Source: UBA4742 sp037138595
GTDB taxonomy: Bacteria; Actinomycetota; Acidimicrobiia; Acidimicrobiales; Acidimicrobilacustridaceae
Direction: 5' to 3'
Assembly: GCA_037138595.1 (NCBI GenBank)
Contig: JBAXIB010000003.1
Coordinates: 89,302-153,301 of the forward strand
DNA length: 64,000 nt
The position numbers and the translations under genes were made by a program. The notes beneath the pieces were generated by a model, which did no database searches, was not told the origin of the DNA, and worked only from the letters and a program-made list of their open reading frames with translations. Below are positions 25,644-33,801 of the stretch, one piece after another (the stretch's first letter is position 1; every line of letters starts with the position of its first letter).

Positions 25644-26963
25644 ATGAATTCACTCCTTACTACTGATGTCGCCGCTGGACTTTCCGGTCCAGATTGGTTG
25701 CGGTCAAGGCGAATTGACGCGTCGGCACGTTTCCTCGCGACCCCAATGCCGACGTCGGATGAAGAAGTTTGGCGCTATGGCCGTATCGACGAACTTGCCT
25801 TTGATGACTTTTTGCCGCTGGTTGGGTTCGCTGATGCGCCATCTGACGAGATTTCGACCGCGACTGCGGGCGCGATTCCCGCTGGTGCGCGGGCGATGCT
25901 TGACTCGGTACCTCAACGAGCCGGCGCACTGATCACCTACAACGGCCGTATCATCCATAGCGAAATACAGCCGGAGTGGGTCACCCGCGGAGTTGGTTTC
26001 GGGGCCTTAACCGATGTTGATGGGGCCGTTGGACTCGGATCGGTAGCCGATGGTGCCTTTGATTTCTTCGGGTTAGCTAACGATGCATTCGCAACCGATC
26101 CGGTAGCACTCATCGTTCCGCGTGGAGTCGTTGTCGATGCACCGTTTTTGGTCATCGATTGGGTCGACCTTGAAGGCTCAATGACGTTTCCTCGGTTACT
26201 GGTGCGAGTTGGCGAAGACGCCGAAGTAACGGTTTTTGAACATCACGGCGGCGACAATGTTCGGGCGCTTTCGGTACCAATCACCGAGCTTGATGTCGAG
26301 CAAGCCGGACGGTTGCGTTACTTGAACGTGCAAGAGCGGGGTCGCCAAACCTGGCAGATCGCATCTCAACTTTCTCGAGTGGCCCAAGACGGAACAATTC
26401 TCGCCGCGCAAGTTGCGCTCGGTGGCGCGTATGCCAGGACCCGTGCTGATTGTCGACTCGCCGGTCGAGGCGCGTCGGGTGACTTGCTCGCCATCTACTT
26501 TGGAGAGTTTGATCAAACCCTCGATTTCCGGACCTTTCAAGATCATTTGGCCCCGGACACAACGTCGCGATTGTTGTTCAAGGGTGCAGTCGGAGGGGAG
26601 TCGCGGTCGATTTACACCGGTCTGATCAAGGTGCGCCCGCAGGCCCATGGCACCAACGCGTTTCAGACCAATCGGACAATCAAATTGAGTGAGCGGGCTT
26701 GGGCTGAGTCGGTCCCTAATCTCGAGATCGAAAACAACGACGTGCATTGCAGTCACGCTTCGACGGTTGGCCCAATTGATGAAGACCAGCGCTTCTACCT
26801 TGAGAGTCGCGGAGTCCCACCCCAGGTCGCCGAACAGCTTGTGGTCGCTGGGTTCTATGACGAGGTCTTGGCGCAGCTCCCAGTGGCCGAAGTTGTCGCT
26901 CCGCTTCGTGAACGGATCGTCGAACGACTCGAACGCCGCGACCGGGTCGAGGTGACCGCATGA
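25644..26963 (+). CDS. sufD: Fe-S cluster assembly protein SufD
   Basis: A 439-residue SufD, paralogue of SufB. The C-terminal core holds FKGAVGGESRSIYTGLIKV, TNAFQTNRTIKLSERAWAESVPNLEIENNDVHCSHASTVG (in parts) and FYLESRGVPPQVAEQLVVAGF, the usual SufD order, with the conserved Cys-Ser-His. It forms a scaffold with SufB and SufC. The frame is open from 25587, but ATG 25644 lies after the stop of the preceding gene and fits the family. The stop overlaps the Rieske gene start (ATGA). Confidence 0.93.
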   Translation: MNSLLTTDVAAGLSGPDWLRSRRIDASARFLATPMPTSDEEVWRYGRIDELAFDDFLPLVGFADAPSDEISTATAGAIPAGARAMLDSVPQRAGALITYNGRIIHSEIQPEWVTRGVGFGALTDVDGAVGLGSVADGAFDFFGLANDAFATDPVALIVPRGVVVDAPFLVIDWVDLEGSMTFPRLLVRVGEDAEVTVFEHHGGDNVRALSVPITELDVEQAGRLRYLNVQERGRQTWQIASQLSRVAQDGTILAAQVALGGAYARTRADCRLAGRGASGDLLAIYFGEFDQTLDFRTFQDHLAPDTTSRLLFKGAVGGESRSIYTGLIKVRPQAHGTNAFQTNRTIKLSERAWAESVPNLEIENNDVHCSHASTVGPIDEDQRFYLESRGVPPQVAEQLVVAGFYDEVLAQLPVAEVVAPLRERIVERLERRDRVEVTA

Positions 26964-27274
26964 TGGAAGAACGAGTGTGCTCAATTCATGACCTTGGATC
27001 AGGCCAGTCACGGCGATTCGTGCTTGGCACGCTCGACATCGCTCTGGTGCGGATAGGCGACGATTTTTACGCCATCGCAAACACTTGTAGTCATCAGAAG
27101 GTTTCGCTTGCCGAAGGCGACGTTCACGCAGACTCACTCGAGATCGAGTGCTCCAAACACGGATCATGTTTCTCGCTCGAGACCGGTAAACCCAGTTCGT
27201 TTCCAGCGACCAAAGCGGTGCCTGTGTACGACATTCGTATCGACGGAGACAATGTCATGGTGGTGTTGTCGTGA
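26960..27274 (+). CDS. Rieske-type [2Fe-2S] ferredoxin
   Basis: A 104-residue single Rieske domain. Cluster ligands are in CSHQ near residue 43 and CSKHG near residue 64, giving the C-x-H ... C-x2-H pattern. No membrane anchor is present. It overlaps sufD at its start and sufC at its end (GTGA), showing tight co-translation. Rieske proteins between sufD and sufC occur in other actinobacteria; the likely role is electron supply to cluster assembly or a nearby oxidoreductase, which remains inference. Confidence 0.9.
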   Translation: MMEERVCSIHDLGSGQSRRFVLGTLDIALVRIGDDFYAIANTCSHQKVSLAEGDVHADSLEIECSKHGSCFSLETGKPSSFPATKAVPVYDIRIDGDNVMVVLS

Positions 27275-28056
27275 GCGAGTTACGTATCGCCGGTTTGCGG
27301 GCCAGCGTTGATGGCCAAGAAATCCTTAAGGGAATCGACTTAGTCGTCCGCAGTGGCGAAGTTCATGCGGTGATGGGACCGAATGGTTCGGGCAAGTCAA
27401 CGCTGTCTCATGTCATCATGGGTCGGCCGGGCTATCGGGTTGATGCGGGGTCGGTGACCCTCGATGGTGTCGACATGTTGAGTCTTGCCCCATGGCAACG
27501 AGCTCGAGCGGGTTTGTACTTGGCGATGCAGTATCCGACCGAGGTTCCCGGAGTGAATCTTGAAGAGATGCTTACCGAGTCTGCGCTTGCCGCGGGGCGC
27601 GATGTGGTGGAAATTCGGGCACGAATGATGGTCGAGGCCGGTCGCATCGGTTTCGACGAGCGCTTCCTCGAACGGCCGCTGAATGTCGATTTGTCCGGTG
27701 GCGAAAAGAAGCGAAATGAAACGCTTCAACTTGGGGTATTGCGCCCGAAGTTCGCAATCCTTGATGAACTCGATTCTGGTCTCGACGTAGATGCACTGCG
27801 TGATTGCAGTCGTCGCATCGAACAGGCCACCCAAGAAGATGATCTTGGGGTGATCGCGATTACCCATTACAGCCGGTTACTTCATGAGCTCAAGCCCGAT
27901 GTAGTCCACGTGCTGGCTCGTGGGCGTATCCAGATGAGTGGGGGGCCAGAACTCGCGACCCGACTCGAAGACACGGGCTATGCCGAGTGGGCTGATGACG
28001 AGCCTCACCTCGACGCTGTGCGCACGCTTGACCCATTCGCTGACCCGTTTGCATAG
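27271..28056 (+). CDS. sufC: Fe-S cluster assembly ATPase SufC (copy 1)
   Basis: A 261-residue ABC ATPase of the SufC type. Walker A GPNGSGKST is near residue 36, QYPTEVPGVNLEEML follows the Q-loop, the signature LSGGEKKRNE is near 143 and Walker B ILDELDSGLDVDAL is near 170. GTG starts inside the Rieske stop. A second sufC is on the opposite strand at 30097-30861; the two differ around Walker B (LDELDSG here, LDETDSG there) and at the C-terminus (ending LDPFADPFA here). Confidence 0.93.
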   Translation: MSELRIAGLRASVDGQEILKGIDLVVRSGEVHAVMGPNGSGKSTLSHVIMGRPGYRVDAGSVTLDGVDMLSLAPWQRARAGLYLAMQYPTEVPGVNLEEMLTESALAAGRDVVEIRARMMVEAGRIGFDERFLERPLNVDLSGGEKKRNETLQLGVLRPKFAILDELDSGLDVDALRDCSRRIEQATQEDDLGVIAITHYSRLLHELKPDVVHVLARGRIQMSGGPELATRLEDTGYAEWADDEPHLDAVRTLDPFADPFA

Positions 28057-28090
28057 CGAGCATAAGTGATCGATCGCCTACACTTCGGGT

Positions 28091-28351
28091 GTGGACGTTC
28101 CTGATGCCGAAGTGCCCGGGTGGGAAAATAGTGCCGGTTTTCTGAGTCGCGAGTGGACATTTCGTGACTTCAGTGAGGCATTCGGGTTTATGACTCGGGT
28201 GGCGCTCATCGCCGAGCAACTCCATCATCATCCGAACTGGACCAATACCTGGAACCACGTGACGATTGCCCTCACCAGTCACGATGATGGCGGTATCAGC
28301 GAGTTGTGCGTCGAGTTTGCCCAACGAGTGAATCGCTTGCTAGGCGAGTAA
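28091..28351 (+). CDS. Pterin-4a-carbinolamine dehydratase-like protein
   Basis: An 86-residue protein with the fold signature FSEAFGFMTRVALIAEQLHHHPNW and THDDGGISELCVEFAQRV. The HHHPNW histidines and the NHVTIALTSHD strand match the dehydratase active site. TACACT lies 6 bases before the GTG start, so it may have its own leaderless message rather than read-through from sufC. It ends one base before the convergent sufU end. Relatives recycle pterin cofactors or aid molybdopterin enzymes; a pterin hydroxylase is not in the window. Confidence 0.85.
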   Translation: MDVPDAEVPGWENSAGFLSREWTFRDFSEAFGFMTRVALIAEQLHHHPNWTNTWNHVTIALTSHDDGGISELCVEFAQRVNRLLGE

Positions 28352-28352
28352 G

Positions 28353-28835
28353 TCAGACCTCGGTGGCCGCAGTCGATTCGTCGATTCCTTGCGCGAGTGT
28401 GTTCCACGCCAACGTCGCGCACTTAATGCGCACCGGAAATTTCACGACGCCGCGGAGCGCTTCGAGGTCACCGAGGTTGACGTCCGGAAAAGACTCAGGT
28501 TCAGCTTCGTCGCCTTCAAGGCTGCTTTCGTGAATCGACATCATGGACTTAAAGGCTTTTGTGAGCTGGCGTACTTCTTCGACCGTCTTGCCTTTCACCG
28601 CTGACGACATCATCGATGCCGACGACTGGCTAATCGAGCAACCCTGACCGCCGATTCGGATATCGCTGACGATTCCCGTGCTGTCGACGTCAACGTAAAT
28701 GATGATCTCATCGCCACAGAGCGGATTGAACCCTTCGACACGATGGGCTGGTGGCGCATCGAGTTCGCCACGATTCCGCGGATTGCGATAGTGGTCGAGA
28801 ATGATTTCTCGGTAGAGGTCTTCGAGTCCGGGCAT
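28353..28835 (-). CDS. sufU: SufU family Fe-S/sulfur-transfer protein
   Basis: A 160-residue NifU-like protein with the three conserved cysteines in NPLCGDE, GQGCSISQSSASMM and RIKCATLAWN, plus the SufU-type insertion between them. SufU accepts sulfur from SufS and passes it to SufBCD in Gram-positive and actinobacterial systems. It starts 26 bases after sufS on the same strand. It ends against the pterin dehydratase gene. Confidence 0.93.
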   Translation of the reverse strand: MPGLEDLYREIILDHYRNPRNRGELDAPPAHRVEGFNPLCGDEIIIYVDVDSTGIVSDIRIGGQGCSISQSSASMMSSAVKGKTVEEVRQLTKAFKSMMSIHESSLEGDEAEPESFPDVNLGDLEALRGVVKFPVRIKCATLAWNTLAQGIDESTAATEV

Positions 28836-28861
28836 AGTGAACGCGCTTTCCGATTGGGTTA

Positions 28862-30106
28862 TTAGATCTGAAAAAAGTCAACCGTGGCACTGAGAGCGTC
28901 AGCAAGCGCATCGATGTCAGCTTCGTCGTTATAGACGTACACCGAAGCGCGAGCGGTCGCTCCTACGCCGAGGATCCGCATGAGTGGTTTCGCACAGTGG
29001 TGGCCAGCGCGAACGCAAACCGCGTGTTCGTCGAGAACCTGCGAAATATCGTGAGGGTGAAGATCGGCGAATGCAAAAGACAAGACGCCGCCGCGATCTG
29101 TCGGATTAGCTGGGCCGAAAAGCGTGATGCGATCGCCGAAGCGCTCGTTCAGGCGGCGCAATGCATAGGTAGTCAGGTCGATTTCGTGCTGGCGCACCGC
29201 AGACATGCCGAGGTTGGTTAGGTAGTCGATTGCTGCGCCAAGGCCAATTATTTCGGCAATCGGAGGGGTACCAGCCTCAAACTTCCACGGCAGGTCATTG
29301 CAGGTGAAGCCGTCGAGGCGAACGTCTCGAATCATTTCGCCACCCCCGAGAAACGGCGGCATCGCGTCGAGTAGTTCAGCGCGTCCCCACAACACGCCGA
29401 CGCCGGTTGGTCCACACATCTTGTGGCCAGAAAATGCGATGAAATCCGCGCCGAGTTCTGCCACATCGGTCGCGAGGTGCGGGACGTACTGGCAGGCGTC
29501 GACAAGCGCAAGCGCACCGACTCGGTGAGCGGCATCGGTGAGTTGGCGAATTGGGGTGATCGAACCGAGCACGTTTGACATTGCGGTAAAACTCAGCAGC
29601 TTGACGCCGTCAAGTAAGTGGTCCAGACCGCTCAGGTCGAGTTGTCCATCGGCAGTCAGCGGAATCCATCGAAGCTCGATGCCGATTTCGGCAGCAAGTT
29701 GATGCCACGGGACGATGTTGGCGTGGTGTTCCATGTGGGTGAGTAGCACTGCGTCACCTGATCGAAGGTTGGCCCGACCCCAGGAGTGGGCTACCAAATT
29801 GATCGCTTCAGTCGCGTTTTTGGTGAAAACGATTTCGCTAGTCGAATCCGCACCGATGAAGCGCGCGGTTTTAGTTCGAGCGAGTTCCATTTCCGAAGTT
29901 GCCTGCTCGGCGATTTGGTACACGCCGCGGTGCACATTGGCATTTATCGTCTCGTAGTAGGTGGTCAGCGCATCAAGAACGATCTGCGGTTTTTGCGATG
30001 TCGCCGCCGAATCGAGGTAGATGAGCGGTTTGCCATTGACCGTGCGCTGAAGCAGCGGAAAGTCCGCTTTGACCGCGGTTACGTCGAGGGTTTCGGTCAG
30101 CGCCAC
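28862..30106 (-). CDS. sufS: Cysteine desulfurase SufS
   Basis: A 414-residue group II PLP-dependent cysteine desulfurase. The PLP lysine is in AFSGHKMCGPTGVG near residue 226 and the catalytic cysteine in RAGHHCAKPLM near residue 372. It releases sulfur from cysteine as persulfide and hands it to SufU. The start overlaps the end of the second sufC gene by 10 bases, so they are co-translated. Confidence 0.95.
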   Translation of the reverse strand: MALTETLDVTAVKADFPLLQRTVNGKPLIYLDSAATSQKPQIVLDALTTYYETINANVHRGVYQIAEQATSEMELARTKTARFIGADSTSEIVFTKNATEAINLVAHSWGRANLRSGDAVLLTHMEHHANIVPWHQLAAEIGIELRWIPLTADGQLDLSGLDHLLDGVKLLSFTAMSNVLGSITPIRQLTDAAHRVGALALVDACQYVPHLATDVAELGADFIAFSGHKMCGPTGVGVLWGRAELLDAMPPFLGGGEMIRDVRLDGFTCNDLPWKFEAGTPPIAEIIGLGAAIDYLTNLGMSAVRQHEIDLTTYALRRLNERFGDRITLFGPANPTDRGGVLSFAFADLHPHDISQVLDEHAVCVRAGHHCAKPLMRILGVGATARASVYVYNDEADIDALADALSATVDFFQI

Positions 30107-30861
30107 GCGTCGTATCCTTCGGATTCGAGCCGGGCAGACAACTCGGCGCCTCCGCTCTCGACGATTTGGCCATCAATCATGATGTGCACCTTGTCGGGGT
30201 GCAGTTCATCAAGTAATCGCTGGTAGTGCGTAATGGCGAGAACGCCGAGGTCAGGTCGCGATGAGCGAACTTGTTGCACTCCGCTTGCTACGACTCGCAG
30301 CGCGTCGATGTCGAGGCCAGAGTCGGTTTCGTCAAGGATCGCGATCTCGGGTTCAAGGATTGCCATCTGCAATATTTCATTGCGCTTTTTCTCGCCGCCG
30401 GAAAACCCTTCGTTGAGATATCGGTCGGCAAACGATGGGTCCATGTCGAGGCGGCTCATCCAATCCATGATCGACAGTCGCAATTCCAACATCGAAAGGT
30501 CGATGCCCTTGCGGGCAGACAACGCCTGCCGCAAGAAGTTCAGGACTGAAACTCCCTGAATCTCCTGTGGGTATTGGAAGGCGAGAAACATGCCGGCTTT
30601 GCCTCGGACGTCGGCGCCCCAACTCGTGACGTCGTCGCCATGGAACAGTATTCGACCTTCGGTAACTTCGTAGTCGGGACTCCCGAGCAAGGCGCTCGCC
30701 AACGTGGACTTTCCTGAACCATTAGGCCCCATGAGCGCGTGCATTTCGCCAACTTCAATGGTCAAGTTCAAGCCCTTGACGATTTCGGCCGCCCGCTCAC
30801 CGCGACTGTTCATCGCTGGACGTACATGGAGGTTTTCGATCTGGAACAGGGGAGCGACCAT
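30097..30861 (-). CDS. sufC: Fe-S cluster assembly ATPase SufC (copy 2)
   Basis: A 254-residue SufC-type ATPase with Walker A GPNGSGKST, FQYPQEIQGVSVLNFLRQAL, signature FSGGEKKRNE and Walker B ILDETDSGLDIDAL. Its sequence is the more typical SufC form. TACACT lies 7 bases before the ATG, with no Shine-Dalgarno, so it probably starts a leaderless message for sufC2-sufS-sufU. Having a second ATPase in the arm that encodes sulfur delivery, apart from sufB and sufD, is unusual. Confidence 0.93.
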   Translation of the reverse strand: MVAPLFQIENLHVRPAMNSRGERAAEIVKGLNLTIEVGEMHALMGPNGSGKSTLASALLGSPDYEVTEGRILFHGDDVTSWGADVRGKAGMFLAFQYPQEIQGVSVLNFLRQALSARKGIDLSMLELRLSIMDWMSRLDMDPSFADRYLNEGFSGGEKKRNEILQMAILEPEIAILDETDSGLDIDALRVVASGVQQVRSSRPDLGVLAITHYQRLLDELHPDKVHIMIDGQIVESGGAELSARLESEGYDAWR

Positions 30862-30868
30862 GGCTCCG

Positions 30869-30874
30869 AGTGTA
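30869..30874 (-). promoter_or_regulatory. TACACT, probable -10 of sufC2-sufS-sufU
   Basis: Seven bases before ATG 30861; would start a leaderless message for the minus arm of the SUF locus. Confidence 0.5.
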
Positions 30875-30947
30875 TTAGCACTATCGAGATAGTGGAAATG
30901 TCAATTATTGGCCGGGGCGATTGCTCGCGTCGGGCCATGAAAGATGC

Positions 30948-31559
30948 TCACCAGCCTCGGTCGACCCATTGCTGCAACTGGGGACGTTCGGTGCCGATGG
31001 TGGTGTCAGTGCCGTGGCCGGGCATGACGATGGTATCGGGACTCAGGTTGGCGAACAGGCGACGATCGATTGATTCGATAATGGTGTCGAAGTCAGCGTC
31101 GTCTGGTGCGGTGTTGCCGGGACCGCCCGGAAAGAGCGTGTCGCCGCTAAAGACCACGGGGGATCCCTCAAGGAGAAAACACATTGAGCCCGGTGTGTGG
31201 CCAGGGGTTGCAATGGTGTGAAGTCGCAGTCGCCCAACCTCGATGACTGATTCGTCTTCGATGATGTAATCGTAGGAATCAAGCATGGCTGCGTCGGCGG
31301 CAGTGACGCCGACTTCATAGCCGGCATCGCGAACCGCCGGAATCGCCTGGATGTGATCCCAATGGCCGTGGGTTTCCAAAACCGTTCGTACGCCGAGATC
31401 ACGGCATAACTCAAGTAGCAACTCATGCTCATTTGCGGCATCAAGCAAGACTGCGTCGCCGGTTTGCTTGCATCGAACGACGAAGACGTTATTTTCGAAC
31501 GGCCCGACGACGACCTTATGGATCTCTACCGATTCATCATTGAAATGCATCGTGGTCAC
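30948..31559 (-). CDS. MBL fold hydrolase, glyoxalase II-like
   Basis: A 203-residue metallo-hydrolase with THGHWDHIQA near residue 64, TPGHTPGSMCF near 118, FSGDTLFPGGPG near 137 and VMPGHGTDTTIGTE near 183, matching the two-metal glyoxalase II-like group. The start is GTG with TAGCCT 6 bases upstream. It could hydrolyse a thioester such as S-lactoylglutathione analogues; actinobacteria use mycothiol, so the natural thioester is not certain. Confidence 0.87.
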   Translation of the reverse strand: MTTMHFNDESVEIHKVVVGPFENNVFVVRCKQTGDAVLLDAANEHELLLELCRDLGVRTVLETHGHWDHIQAIPAVRDAGYEVGVTAADAAMLDSYDYIIEDESVIEVGRLRLHTIATPGHTPGSMCFLLEGSPVVFSGDTLFPGGPGNTAPDDADFDTIIESIDRRLFANLSPDTIVMPGHGTDTTIGTERPQLQQWVDRGW

Positions 31560-31760
31560 CGTCTGAGGCTACAACCTTGGTTCGTGCAATTCGACTGCCA
31601 GCGACAACAATCCGATCTCGATGGGCCGTCTCCATGCCGTTGAAACTCGGTTGAATCGGCCGGTAGTTGATTGGTACTCGGCTGGGTCGAAGCCTTGAAT
31701 CGGTATCGAGTTGTCGATCGTCAAGGTTGAAATTCGCGTTCGATGTGGTTCTAGGCCACC

Positions 31761-31775
31761 AGTTCTAGTAGAACT
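31761..31775. promoter_or_regulatory. Palindrome AGTTCTAGTAGAACT upstream of acyl-CoA dehydrogenase
   Basis: Perfect 7-base arms around a central G, 41 bases before the GTG start. Another GGTTCTAG half-site begins at 31748. It is a candidate operator for a lipid-responsive regulator such as a TetR-type protein; none is encoded nearby. Confidence 0.45.
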
Positions 31776-31816
31776 TCATCGAAATCTGACTCGACCCACC
31801 AAGGGGGCCTGGAACC

Positions 31817-32932
31817 GTGAACTTTGCGTTCTCCGAGGAGCAAGAAGAGCTCCGTACAATTGTCCGTCAGTTCCTTGACGCCAAGTCGCCCGAAACGGCC
31901 GTGCGTGAGCAAATGGAAACTGAGAACGGTTACGACGTCGCGGTCTGGAATCAGATGAGCGAACAGATGGGACTTCAGAGCCTGATCATTCCCGAGGAGT
32001 TCGGCGGCTCGGGTTACAGCTACGTCGAACTGATCGTTGTGCTCGAAGAGATGGGACGCTCGCTGTTGTGCGCCCCGTATTTCTCAACTGTCGTGCTCGG
32101 TGCTAACACGTTGATGTTTTCTGGTGATGATGCTGCCAAAGCGGCGCACCTTCCGGGAATCGCCAGCGGCGAGACCATCGCGACGTTGGCCTTCACTGAG
32201 CCAAACGGCCGATGGGACGAATCGGGTATCGAAGCGACCGCAACAGCATCGGGTGACACGTGGACGATCAACGGTACAAAGTCATTTGTGCTTGATGGAC
32301 ACACCGCCGATTTGGTTTTGGTCGCGGCGCGGACGTCGGCCGGCGTCAGTATTTTTGCAGTCAAGGGTGATGCCGCTGGACTAACTCGTACGGCACTTTC
32401 CACCATGGACCAGACGCGTAAGCAAGCCAAGCTGGAATTTGCCAACGTGTCGGGAACGCTCATTGGAACCGACGGCGCTGGTTGGGACACCATCAGCACC
32501 GTGCTCGACTTGGCAGCCGTTGCGCTTGCCGCCGAGCAGGTTGGTGGAGCCCAGAAGTGCCTCGACATGGCCGTTGAGTACGCCAAGGTACGCGTGCAGT
32601 TTGGTCGCCCCATCGGTTCGTTCCAAGCCATCAAGCACAAATGTGCTGACATGTTGCTTGAGGTTGAGTCGGCCAAGTCGGCTGCTTATTACGCCGGATG
32701 GTGTGCCTCGGAAATGAACGACGAGCTTCCATCAGTTGCGAGCTTGGCGAAGGCGTATTGCTCCGATGCCTATTTCCACGCAGCCGCTGAAAATATCCAA
32801 ATTCATGGTGGCATTGGTTTCACTTGGGAACACCCAGCTCACCTGTATTTCAAGCGAGCAAAGTCTTCCGAGTTGCTGTTTGGTGATCCGACCTATCACC
32901 GCGAGCTTCTCGCTCAGCGCATCGGCATTTAG
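31817..32932 (+). CDS. Acyl-CoA dehydrogenase
   Basis: A 371-residue FAD enzyme of the acyl-CoA dehydrogenase family, lacking the extension seen at 12920. It has FSEEQEELRTIVRQFL, IIPEEFGGSGYSYVE, AFTEPNGRWDESG, INGTKSFVLDG and IQIHGGIGFTWEHPAHLYFKRA. The HGGIGFTWEHP form is common in actinobacterial FadE paralogues that often act as heterotetramers with a partner; no partner gene is adjacent. AAGGGGG precedes the GTG start. A palindromic site lies upstream and a hairpin terminator downstream, so it is probably a single-gene unit. Confidence 0.9.
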   Translation: MNFAFSEEQEELRTIVRQFLDAKSPETAVREQMETENGYDVAVWNQMSEQMGLQSLIIPEEFGGSGYSYVELIVVLEEMGRSLLCAPYFSTVVLGANTLMFSGDDAAKAAHLPGIASGETIATLAFTEPNGRWDESGIEATATASGDTWTINGTKSFVLDGHTADLVLVAARTSAGVSIFAVKGDAAGLTRTALSTMDQTRKQAKLEFANVSGTLIGTDGAGWDTISTVLDLAAVALAAEQVGGAQKCLDMAVEYAKVRVQFGRPIGSFQAIKHKCADMLLEVESAKSAAYYAGWCASEMNDELPSVASLAKAYCSDAYFHAAAENIQIHGGIGFTWEHPAHLYFKRAKSSELLFGDPTYHRELLAQRIGI

Positions 32933-32957
32933 TCCGATCGATTTCAACATCGTGTTT

Positions 32958-32983
32958 GAGGCCCCTGCAACCGCGGGGGCCTC
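32958..32983 (+). terminator. Likely terminator after acyl-CoA dehydrogenase
   Basis: GAGGCCCC pairs perfectly with GGGGCCTC over a 10-base loop, 25 bases after the stop codon. Only two T residues follow, so termination strength is uncertain. Confidence 0.6.
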
Positions 32984-33061
32984 TTCGCGTCAACGAGTTC
33001 GAGTGCTCGCCTTGCATTCGAATCGGTTAATTCGAGCGGTCAATCGGGAGCACATCACAAC

Positions 33062-33487
33062 ATGACATTGATCGTGTTCGTTGCAACAGGGTTCGTTATT
33101 GCGCTCATTGCAGTTGTGGCCGTCGGTGCGGTGGTGAGTCGGCTTTCGGTTCAGGCACCAGTTTCGGTATTCGATGAGGATGAAGCGGTGGACTGGATTG
33201 CCGATCGACTTCCGTTCGAAGTCGCGTCCCAGCTGAGCCCCGATGACGTCCGCTCGATTTTGATCTGGCATTTGGATTATCTCGAGCAATTGGGCGCCGC
33301 CACTGAGTCGGGGTATGCGACACCGGATTCGGCACTGGTCGTCGATGATGATGGTCTGGCCTACGTCCTCGGTCAGGCGACCGACGCGGGCCTCGACGTC
33401 GAGGACGTGCATGTTGTGGCGGTGCTCGAAGCCGAGCAGGGCTACCTCGAAGCAATTGGAGCTATCGGTCCACCGGTAAGCGATTGA
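33062..33487 (+). CDS. Conserved membrane-anchored protein of unknown function
   Basis: A 141-residue protein with one N-terminal transmembrane helix (about residues 3-27) and an acidic cytoplasmic domain with EDEAVDWIADRLPFEVASQLSPDDVRSIL (in parts) and a late VEDVHVVAVLEAEQGYLEAIG. I recognise the type as recurring in actinobacteria but no function is known to me. It is followed by a small protein gene 71 bases later. Confidence 0.7.
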   Translation: MTLIVFVATGFVIALIAVVAVGAVVSRLSVQAPVSVFDEDEAVDWIADRLPFEVASQLSPDDVRSILIWHLDYLEQLGAATESGYATPDSALVVDDDGLAYVLGQATDAGLDVEDVHVVAVLEAEQGYLEAIGAIGPPVSD

Positions 33488-33558
33488 GTTGAAGCGTTCG
33501 AGCCGAATCGTTTCTCAAACGGTCCCGGTGTTGGTTTCGATTCTCCTAGAGTGAAGAT

Positions 33559-33792
33559 ATGGAACGACCGGTCAAGTTCGAACACAACCGCTGGTTGGGC
33601 GATAAGCGAACCCAAGTGGTCTATGACGTTGACGCCCTCGAAGACACAGCGATCATTGAGGAATTGCTCGACGCAGAGACCTTCATCTGCTTTGGGCCTG
33701 ACACCTTGCCTGAGGCGCGAAATCGCGGCTACCGCCCCTATCGGGGTAACGGTTCTGGAATCGACACCCCTGCCGACGACCAAGAGAATTAG
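33559..33792 (+). CDS. Small conserved protein of unknown function
   Basis: A 77-residue acidic protein starting MERPVKFEHNRWLGDKRTQVVYD and containing IEELLDAETFICFGPD. No signal peptide or membrane helix is seen. TAGAGT 6 bases before the ATG supports the start. An alpha/beta hydrolase gene starts 9 bases after the stop, so the two are likely an operon. Confidence 0.7.
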   Translation: MERPVKFEHNRWLGDKRTQVVYDVDALEDTAIIEELLDAETFICFGPDTLPEARNRGYRPYRGNGSGIDTPADDQEN

Positions 33793-33801
33793 CAGGCGCT
33801 G

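Noticed and set aside
26196..27167. Long open frame of 323 codons antisense to sufD and the Rieske gene
   Set aside because: The opposite strand encodes clear SufD and Rieske motifs; the antisense frame lacks recognisable features.
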